Below are positions 55,483 to 64,000 of a stretch of DNA of 64,000 bases, in pieces. The translations under genes and the position numbers were made by a program. Each line of letters opens with the position of its first letter. Positions within the stretch are counted from its first letter, which is position 1. Location: contig NC_063046.1 of the NCBI RefSeq assembly GCF_018812025.1, positions 30,328-94,327 of the forward strand, written 5' to 3'. Under the pieces are notes generated by a model. It ran no database searches. It worked only from the letters and a program-made list of their open reading frames with translations, and was not told the DNA's origin. This DNA is from Megalobrama amblycephala (Eukaryota; Chordata; Actinopteri; Cypriniformes; Xenocyprididae).

Positions 55483-58400
55483 ATGGCAGAAGCCAGAATT
55501 TCTCAGGATGAGTTCATATGTCCAGTGTGTCTGGATCTCCTGAAGGATCCAGTGGCCATTCCCTGTGGACACAGTTACTGTAAGATCTGTATTACAGGCT
55601 ACTGGGATCAGGATGATCAGAAGAGAGTCTACAGCTGCCCTCAGTGCAGACAGACCTTCAGTCCAAGACCTGCTTTAGCTAAAAACACCATTCTGGCTGA
55701 AATGGTGGAGAAGCTGAAGAAGATTAAACTTCCTGCTGACTGTTACGCTGGAGCTGGAGATGTGCAGTGTGACGTCTGTACTGGAAGAAAACACAAAGCC
55801 GTCAAGTCCTGTCTGGTGTGTCTGAACTCTTACTGTCAGAATCACCTTGAACAACATGAGAGTTTGTTTATAGGAAAGAGACACAATCTGACTGAAGCCA
55901 CTGGACGACTGCAGGAGATGATCTGCCCGAAACATGACAAGATCCTTGAGGTTTTCTGCCGCACTGATCAGAAGTTTATATGCCTGCTGTGTACGATGGA
56001 TGAACATAAAAACCACGACACTGTATCAACTGCAGCACAGAGGACAGAGAAACAGGTATGAACTTATAGAGTCCCATTATGCTCATTTACAGGTTCATCA
56101 TTTTTTTGATGAACATGTCATTACAAAAGTTCACAATGCTGTTGCAGATGAAATATGTGGATAACACTGAATAAATATCAGGTTATATACTAATATATCG
56201 TCTGGTTATATACTAATTATTAATCACTCAAACCCCTTTATCTAAACCTCTCTACAGACTGCCATTTTTGTAGTTTTTTTTTAAACATTTTTTTTATTTG
56301 TGTTTGTAGTTCTAATCAAATCCTTATCCAATGCACAATGGGTTGTGGGCAAAATAAGCCATCTATACAGTAATAGTACACCATCCGGGTATCTTTGGAA
56401 TAATCATAATACAACTTGGGACACAGTAATTCTAATTTTGAATATTATTTAGGATAGATAGTATGCAAATTGAGACACAACATAAGTCTTCTGAAGCAAT
56501 AGGAAAAGTCAAATATGTTTGCATGTTTAGTCATGTGACATGTATGAGCCAGTGAGGTTTTCTGTTATTGATACGTCACCATATTTGATTTGGGCTCTAG
56601 AAACAGAGACATTCTTCAGAATATCTTTGTTTGTGTTCTGCAAGAGAAAATCATACAAGTTTGTAAAGACATGAGGATGAAAAACAATGAAAGGATTTAC
56701 ATTTCTGGGTGAACTACCCCTATAAAACTAAGCTTTGATAAAATAATGCTGACACTAATGATTGAACCTATAACCTTATCATGAAAGATTTTTACATTTA
56801 TTCATTTGGCAGACGCTTTTATCCAAAGTGACTTACAAGTGAGGAATACAACAAGCGAGTCATCATGACGAGGCAAAAAGACACAAGAAGTGCTCACAAT
56901 ACAAGTTTTAGGCAGTGCTCAGAGTATCATAAGCTACAATAGAGAGGGATTAGAGGAAGTGAAAGTATAGGAATAAGAAGGGGTTTTTTTTCAATTTAAG
57001 ATGAGTTTTCAGCTGTCTTTTGAATATTGCCAGAGATTCTGCATTCCAGATGAAGGCAGTAAGATTATTCCACCAGCAAGGAACAATGAACGAGAATGTC
57101 CTGGAGAGTGATTTTGTGCCTCTCTGTGATGGAACCCCTCAATCTCAGCACTTCACTGATACTGGATTCATATCTGTTTACTTGATGATTTATGTCATGT
57201 CATCTTGTCATTGGTTTGTCCTTTAGCACCAGCTGAAGAAGACACAGAGGTCGTTCCAGCAGAGGATCCAGCAGAGAGAGAAAGATCTTCAGCAGCTGAG
57301 AGAGGCTGTGGAGTCTCATAAGGTGAGTCTGGAGAAGAAGAGAAGTTTGAGAAGTCTCAGTCAGGACTCACTGAAGCCACTGTGTGATTGTGATGTGTGT
57401 CCTAACAGCGCTCTGCACAGACAGCAGTGGAGGACAGTGAGAGGATCTTCACTGAGCTCATCCGCTCCATTGAGAGAAGCCGCTCTGAGGCCACACAGCG
57501 GATCAGAGATCAGGAAAAGACTGCAGTGAGTCGAGCTGAAGGACGACTGGAGCGACTGGAGCAGGAGATCAATGATCTGAGGAGGAGAGACGCTGAGCTG
57601 GAGCAGCTTTCACACACACAGGATCACATCCATTTCCTGCAGGTAACAGAGATCTAGAAGAACAGGATCATAGTGGACTTGAGCAAGAGACTCACAGAGA
57701 AACATTTCATGAGAGCAGAATGAGCCGTTGACTGAAGTGTGTTGATCTGTGTGTTCGGTTATTATATAATCATCAGTCAGACTCTCATCTGATCTTTTTC
57801 TTTTGAAAGAGACGCACTTACAAATGCAGTTCAGCTCTAGAAATCTCTTAGGAAACATTTTCCTGACAAGATATATTGAGCTTCCCGAACTGACAACAGT
57901 TTAAAACTTCATTAATATTTAAACTATTTTAGTTTCAGTTTCCCCCAGCTAGATTTCCCATCATCTCTTAACAAACTTTGACTTATACTACAAATTTTGA
58001 GTAATGAAAATCAGATAACCGTTAAACCTGCGGATTATTTTCTAATTATTTTCAGTAACACATTAATAAATTTGACAGTGAAGTCCTCAAACAGGAAGTG
58101 AGGCTGTATATTAGTGATGCTTCAGCATATTTAAACCACAAAACCTGACCTTGTGATCATGTCCTAAGAGTCCTTGTGAATTTAAGAGCCACTAACTGCT
58201 CAAAAGTTATAAATTATAATTAATCTACTCCTTGCCTTTGATTTTCCTGATCAAATCTACTCAACTCTGTCATGTGACACCATTGTTGAAAAAAAGATCA
58301 ACAAGAGCTGCTCAAATCTGACAGTAGTGCAGGTTATTGGCTGAAGTGTGGAGGTGATGAGCTTTGATTTCTGTTTTCTGTAGAGTTTCCAGTCTCTTTC

Positions 58401-59282
58401 AGTTCCTCCTAAATCTACAGACGTAAATGACGATCCCTTCAGTTCTCTCTCCTCTTTTGATGTTGTGAGAGAATCTGTCCGTCAGCTGAGAGACAAACTG
58501 GAGGATTTCTGCAAAGAGGAGCTGAAGAAGATCTCTGACAGAGGTAAAGTCCTGGAGATTCATCTGCTCTCAGAAATGATCCTCCATCATCTCATATCAT
58601 GTAGAAGATCATATTAGAAATGTCTTAGGAACGGATGCAGGATCATTTTCTCTTGACATGATAATCACACTCTTCATGTCTGTTGATTTCCACAGTCACT
58701 TTCACCAACATTGTTCCCAGAACCAGGAACGACTTCCTACAATGTAAGTCATTAAGAAAACAAGCAGAAAAACTCACTGAGTGTGTTCATGTTCTTCCTG
58801 TAAAAGGAGAATGAAAACATGACAGAAGAGTTTTATGAGTTTTCATGTGAATTAGTGTTTCTTAATAGGGGGAGCTGGAAGCAATATCTTCAAAAGGTGT
58901 TGAGGAGTTCTTGGGAGGTGTTTGTTTAAATGCATAAATGCCAAAAATTTACGAGATGAACTTGTAATTACTTGCAAAAGTAATTTTGGTAACACTTAAA
59001 TGTATATAGTATATAATGTATGTATATAGCATTATAAAAGTATTTATAATGTATAAAATACATAATATATTTTCGTAAATAATTATAACCAAAGTTAAAA
59101 TGCATTATAATATTTGCAGATTCTGAAATGGGTTGTTTGTCATGTGTTTTAATGCATTATACTTTCTAAAAGTGTGCATAAATACACTTACTTTCTTTTT
59201 GTTTACTCAATGTAATTCTGAGAGCTGAGGTGCATATTTTGATTTTTTTCAGACGCATCAAGGTAAGTGCAAAAAGGTCTTA

Positions 59283-59315
<33 letters not shown>

Positions 59316-61225
59316 TATAATATACCGTTATACTCACTATATATAGAAGCCAGAAACTAAGCTTTTTTTTTTTTTTTTTGCACAAGCCTATCTAAAGGGT
59401 TATTGGTGCCACCTGGTGATCAACTGTAAAAATGAGAAATTTTACCTCTTCCCAACAGGGAAAACCACCATCAATCAAGAATGCATGATTATATGGTGTC
59501 ATGACTTTGCAATCAAAAAATGTCATTATAATGGAAGTCAATGGGGCAAAAACGAACAGTACAGCCACGAACAGTAAATGAGGGAGAAAAAATTAAAATC
59601 TGATGCTGCACAAAAACTAACAATGCATCAAAACCAATGTTGGTACTAATCTTTCACATGTGTTTTTTTCCTCAAATCAGTGATATTTCATAAACTTGGC
59701 AATAAAAGAGTAAAAATCCTGGATTTTTTTCAAACATTTAGTAGTTTTGATCAGGACTGAGGTTGATTAACACATTTATGCAAAAAAAAAATTAAAAAAA
59801 TATTTATCTGATACATTTTACAGCAGTTTAATTTAGTGAATGTTTTCACCCACGAACATAACGAAAAGGTAGTAAATTTGCCCACAGTGTATTTTTGAGG
59901 TTTTGAAAATTTTCGAAGCATTTTCCCAAAATATGTATCAAAATAAGATTTGTCACCAAAAATCATTCCATTTGCTGAAACACAGAGAAAGTTTGTCACT
60001 GTGCACACAAAAACAAGATGTTAGGATCAGGGCCAGCCCTAGGCGACAACCACGTAACAAAATATAACAAACCACAACCAAGGACAGAAACAACCGAGTA
60101 TAAATAGACAGACACTAATGAACAAACACAAAACAGCTGAGTGCAATGAAATGAGGATAATGAGTCCAGGGAAGTGTGTTATGGGCAATGTAGTTCATAC
60201 AGGTGACAAAAGTCCTTGTTGGAGTGCCCTCTGGTGGCTAAACAGGGCACTCCAACTCATGATCATGACAAAGTTGTGGCCAAATTAAGACTCAGAAACA
60301 CCCCATAGTGGATGAAAACATCCCCAACAACACATAAGGGTTAACACTCATTAATATTATCTTTATTCACTTGGCTTTTTTTGGTTCTTGGGAAACTAAC
60401 TATTCAATTTAAATGATATATAGGTGAATAATAATAGTAATCATACATAATTAAATATTATAAATAAAAAACATATAACATGACAGATAAAAAAATTGGG
60501 GGTTGGTAAGTTTTTAATGTTTTTGAAATAAGTCTCTTCTGTTATTTGATCCAAAATACAGTGAAAACAGTAATATTGTGAAATATCACTATGATTTTAA
60601 AGAACCATTTTCTTGGGTAGGGTAAAGGACCTAGATGATGGATATTGATGATTTCAGACAGATTGATAATTCCTGATTCTGATGTGTTTTATCTCCATCA
60701 GATTCCCATCAGCTCAATCTGGATCTGAACACAGTGCATAAACACCTCCGTCTGTCTGAGAGGAACAGAGTGATTACTAACACTTCCCCAGAACTTCATT
60801 CGTATCCTGATCATCCAGACAGATTTGATGTGTATCCTCAGATGTTGTGTAGAGAGAGTGTGTGTGGACGCTGTTACTGGGAGATTGAGTGGAGTGGGAA
60901 TAATATGTTTATATCAGTGTCATATAAGAGCATCAGCAGGAAGGGACGGGGTAATAAGTGTGTGTTTGGATATAATGATCAGTCCTGGAGTTTGATCTGC
61001 TCTTCCTCCAGTTACTCATTCAAACACAATAACATAGAGACTAAACTCCCTGTAAAGCCCATCATCAATACAATAGGAGTGTATGTGGATCACAGTGCAG
61101 GAACTCTGTCCTTCTACAGCGTCTCTGGAGACACAATGAGCCTCATCCACACAGTCCAGACCACATTCACTCAACCGCTCTATCCTGGGTTTAATGTTGG
61201 TCCTGGATCAGTAAAACTGTGTTGA
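55483..61225 (+). CDS. ftr: finTRIM copy C (RING/B-box/coiled-coil/B30.2)
   Basis: Six exons: 55483-56055, 57227-57322, 57409-57642, 58384-58543, 58696-58743 and 60702-61225, giving 544 aa with the same phases as copy B. RING ligands C13, C16, C28, H30, C33, C36, C52 and C55 are intact ([27 protein letters not shown]). The B-box region and B-box 2 (CPKHDK to DEHKNHD) are complete. Exons 2-3 encode a coiled coil, and exon 4 has a conserved [15 protein letters not shown] segment. B30.2 carries [37 protein letters not shown] and [10 protein letters not shown], ending TGA. The predicted role is a RING E3 ligase of the fish immune repertoire. The 3'UTR is cut short by a hAT-like end at 61305. Confidence 0.93.
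56785..57132. mobile_element. Dispersed repeat inserted in intron 1 of copy C
   Basis: About 350 bp starting 'tttacatttattcatttggc' and 'agacgcttttatccaaagtg' interrupt sequence that is contiguous in copy B (about 32665-32670). The starting phrase is a very common fish repeat. It is absent from copy B, so it inserted after the copies separated. Confidence 0.65.
59000..60640. other. Intron 5 of copy C, partly unassigned
   Basis: It holds a (CA)n tract at about 59292-59314, a poly-T run at about 59363-59380 and repeat-like sequence at 60020-60290, without coding signatures. From about 60400 it aligns with copy B downstream of the Tc1 insertion. Confidence 0.45.
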
Positions 61226-61304
61226 TGAATCAGAATAGACTGTAGGGAGATTCTACCCATGCTTTGAGCTTATGATGAATCAGTAACAGTGAGATGTTAT
61301 AGAG

Positions 61305-61400
61305 CAGGGGTGCCCAATAGGTCGATCGCAATCTGTCAGTTGATCACAAAGATAATGCTGGTAGATCGCACACAATTATAATAAATCCTTTTGTTAAATT
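61305..61400 (+). mobile_element. hAT-like transposon end in the copy C 3'UTR
   Basis: CAGGGGTGCCCAATAGG follows 'gttatagag', exactly where copies A and B continue 'tctcttattttctc'. CAGGGGTG ends are typical of hAT elements. The other end was not found, so the element's length is unknown. Confidence 0.6.
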
Positions 61401-62034
61401 TTAATAAAAAGAAATATAACGATGCCCTTTCTTATACTTTTAGTTTCTGTTTGACTTGCATTTGACTAATACATTTTTATCAGGCAATATTTGTGACCTG
61501 ATCTAGCAAAATGAGTCACAGTGACCCAAATTTCAAAATTGAGATTTTGGTATCAATGGAAAGATGAGTCAATAAGCTTTAAAATGATATCCTAGTCAAA
61601 GTCATACCTTGAATGGTTTTAAAGATATATACCCATTTGAATTATGGTCGTCTGCCCTCTTTTTCCAATTGAAAACCTGAGAAAATCGCTTTAAAGTTTT
61701 TTGCCCGTTTTTTGTTGATATCTTTCAAAATCCATTGTATTTAAAGGGATAAACTATTTATTTTACAGCTTAATTTGACCAAAGACATTTTTATATATAT
61801 AAATGCTATTAAACCAGGCTGAAGCTCAAATTATTTTAAAGTATTTATTTGAATTAATATTTTATAAGGCACTTTTACAAAGATTTACTATAATCAGAAA
61901 GATTGAACAGAGGTGCTACATTTTTGCTTGAGAGAGAGGGTGTGTGTGTGTGTGTGTCTGTGTTCGCGTGCGCGCATGTGTGTGTGTCTGTGTTCGCGTG
62001 CGCGCATGTGTGTGTGTGACAGAGAGAGAGAGAG
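61401..62034. other. Unassigned sequence with duplicated TG-rich unit
   Basis: 'tgtgttcgcgtgcgcgcatg' is tandemly repeated at about 61959-62010 next to (TG)n and (GA)n tracts. Otherwise no feature recognised. Confidence 0.5.
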
Positions 62035-62832
62035 AGAGAGATTTTGATTTTTAACCCATACTTTTATTACATCAATAACAAAGAAACATCAAACCATTAT
62101 CACAAAAACAATCAGCATAACAAAAGACTAAAAATTAATCCCCCCTCAAACACAGTACAAAAAACCTCATTAAAACACCACTGCAATACAAAAGTATCCA
62201 AATCCTGCATCTCTTTATAATATTTAAACTCAACCGAGATCCTAGACCTAATAAATGCCTTAAACAACAATACACAATCTTGGCCATGTATACTTTTAAT
62301 CCTGTTTTTCCTTGAAATATATATGGCCATTTTTGCCTGGCCGACCATAAAATTAATCAACTGCCATTTAAATCTTTGATTGCGGGTATATCCTGCCCCA
62401 TAAATAAAAGCCTTAGGGGTAAAACTTTCCTTAAAGCCTAAAAACAATTGTTTTTACAATACAAAAAGAGGCTTAAGCCTAATACATTCAAGAAAACAAT
62501 GAAAAATTGTTTCTCTTAACCCACAAAAAACGCAACCTTCATTAACATTGCAGTTAATAATTGAAACAAAAGCATTAACAGCAACAGCCCCCATCAGGAT
62601 CCTCCATTGTAGGTCTCCTGATTTTTTTCATCAATGGTGGTTTGTATAAAACCCTCCAAAATGGTTTAACTTCATTTTCAATGTCAAATTTCTCCCTCCA
62701 GACATTATCACATTTATCACACAGTGTGGACTTGTACAATATCTTAACAAAACATTTGTAAATCACTTTTCCATTTACTTCTTTTAATAATAAGTCCTGA
62801 AGCCCATCCAAGTTTAACAAAATACCAGACAT
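62035..62832 (-). mobile_element. L1/Tx1-like LINE ORF2 C-terminal fragment
   Basis: Minus strand: KPFWRVLYKPPLMKKI and, in other frames, sequence leading to NFMVGQAKMAIYISRKNR resemble the ORF2 tail of L1/Tx1-type fish LINEs. Frames are broken at about 62450-62575. The left edge near 62035 abuts a (GA)n tract. Confidence 0.55.
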
Positions 62833-62844
62833 CTCCTTTAAAGG

Positions 62845-63100
62845 ATTAGTTCACTTTTAAATAAACTTTTGCTGATAATTTACTCACTTCTTTCTTCAGT
62901 CGAAAAGAAATTAAGGTTTTTGATGAAAACATTCCAGGATTTTTCTCCTTATAATGGGCTTCAATGGGCACCAGACGGTTCAAGGTCCAAATGACAGTTT
63001 CAATGCAGCTTCAAAGGGCTTTAAATGATACCAGACGATGAATAAGGGTCTTATCTAGCGAAACGATCGGTCATTTAAAAAAAAAATAAAAAAAATAAAA
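62845..63100. repeat. Common dispersed cyprinid repeat
   Basis: 'aaaggattagttcactttta' with 'tcttcagtcgaaaagaaatt' and 'gaaacgatcggtcattt' is a widespread repeat of cyprinid genomes. It runs directly into the ballast-like ORF, suggesting one transposon unit. Confidence 0.6.
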
Positions 63101-63250
63101 ATTCTCGGATGCGCATTTGTGACGTCACGTAATACGCAATTACGTTGAAAAGGTCACGCTTGACATAGGCGGAAGTACAAAGTCAGTGTTTACAACTTGA
63201 ACGTGCAAATACTAAGTCAAACGCCGTTTACAAAAAAAGGTAAAACAACA

Positions 63251-63617
63251 ATGCCGGACGAGGAGAAGATGAGTTTTTCAACCTGCCCTACCTTTTTGAA
63301 CCAGAATACACAGAGGAAGAAATTAGGCAGATGGAAGAGACTGCTGCGGCGACACACACCTCTCCAGCATCGGGCAGACGTGGTGGTGCACATGTGGCAA
63401 ATGCCAACCATTGCCAACAGAGGAAGAATCTCAATGCTGCTACGACTGGACCATTTCAATCCCGCCATTAGAATCAGTCGGTGAGTCCCTGTTTCCATCT
63501 CGCTGCATTACCGGACAAAATGGATTTCTACCGTTACTAAGCAACAGCGTCGCACACCGGACGCGAAGCTCAGCACCGCGCCACGTCTTTAAAATTCGAA
63601 CGCATTGTTTTCTATGA
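63251..63617 (+). pseudogene. P2X7 ballast-like (Zn-binding Cys) ORF, frameshifted
   Basis: ATG 63251 opens MPDEEKM. After a frame change the peptide reads LPYLFEPEYTEEEIRQMEE, and after a second change (near 63375) WWCTCGKCQPLPTEEESQCC, then FPSRCITGQNGFLPLLS. The WCxCGxC...MP/LPTxxE..CC pattern is that of the cysteine-rich 'ballast' domain at the P2X7 receptor C-terminus, which also occurs in many standalone or transposon-linked fish genes. There is no P2X channel region nearby. Two frameshifts within about 370 bp indicate a pseudogene. Confidence 0.6.
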
Positions 63618-63619
63618 GT

Positions 63620-64000
63620 GTACACACCGGCGGCGACATTCAGCGCCTGTCCGCGGTGCCCAGCTACGACTCAAAATCCTGCCGCGCCACAGAGCGCCAT
63701 GTACGTTGTTTTACATTAAATGTATATTATATTTCTCTCAAATCGTCGTTAATGTACATACTGACTTCACCCTGTGCTGCAAGATACATTAGTTTTACAC
63801 TTTTAGTTTAACAGCTTGAATAAAGTCTAAAAATGTATAATAAATGTAGCCTTTTCTTTCATTTTGCTCTGTTGTGCCATTTTCCATGTACACTAACCTC
63901 GGTGCGAAATATTAAAGCATATGTAACGTTTCCCTGTTGATGTAAAACACTCCCATTGTGCAGCTCTTCTATCAGGAGTCGAGTCAAAATTGAGCTCGCG
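63620..64000. other. Unassigned sequence
   Basis: No gene recognised; it is probably the 3' part of the ballast-like repeat unit. Confidence 0.35.

Noticed and set aside
1..64000. CRISPR arrays, bacterial operons, phage or defence islands
   Set aside because: The sequence is clearly vertebrate (introns, fish transposons); no regularly spaced repeats or bacterial gene organisation were seen.
1..64000. tRNA or rRNA genes
   Set aside because: I saw no cloverleaf with A/B boxes or rRNA-like block; a tRNA search program would be needed to exclude short ones.

Overview
The window looks like a teleost fish genome, most likely a cyprinid. It has spliced genes with long AT-rich introns, a tandem run of finTRIM (fish-specific TRIM/E3 ligase) genes, and many fish-type transposons: Tc1, DIRS, Kolobok-like, hAT-like, L1 and other LINEs, chromodomain Ty3/gypsy, and Gmr1-like Ty3/gypsy. 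I see no bacterial, phage or CRISPR features.

Host genes. Three finTRIM copies lie head to tail on the + strand. Copy A (10766-15957) has five intact downstream exons but a RING/B-box exon shredded by single-base insertions. Copy B (28475-42657) and copy C (55483-61225) each splice to 1635 nt in six exons of 573, 96, 234, 160, 48 and 524 nt, giving 544 aa with RING, B-boxes, coiled coil and B30.2. Copies A and B carry a perfect interferon-stimulated response element match (GAAANNGAAACT) exactly 52 bp before the ATG; copy C has a two-mismatch version at the same place. The two intact copies should encode cytoplasmic E3 ubiquitin ligase-type antiviral/immune factors whose B30.2 domain reads the target.

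Layout. 1-9300 is transposon-rich: a decayed Tc1, a Kolobok-like element with TTAA ends and a THAP exon, and a deleted DIRS-like element. 9300-16180 is finTRIM copy A. 16180-28300 is a mosaic of a LINE, a RecQ-like helicase fragment split by a TTAA MITE, isolated exons and a LINE block. 28300-42850 is finTRIM copy B, whose intron 1 holds a putative 1.8-kb solo LTR and whose intron 5 holds a Tc1 element with a 5000-bp chromodomain gypsy element inside it. 42850-45560 repeats the LINE block found before copy B and has received an L1 insertion. 46955-53322 is a putative DNA transposon enclosing a Gmr1-like element. 55100-61300 is finTRIM copy C. 61300-64000 holds a hAT-like end in the copy C 3'UTR, a LINE fragment and a broken P2X7-ballast-like ORF.

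How it fits together. The finTRIM array probably grew by segmental duplication: the same LINE block lies 3' of copies A and B. It was then remodelled by independent insertions into introns and UTRs. The most unusual single item is the Gmr1-like element. Its integrase precedes the reverse transcriptase, as in Ty1/copia, its Gag carries a SCAN-like segment, and most of its reverse transcriptase has been removed in frame.
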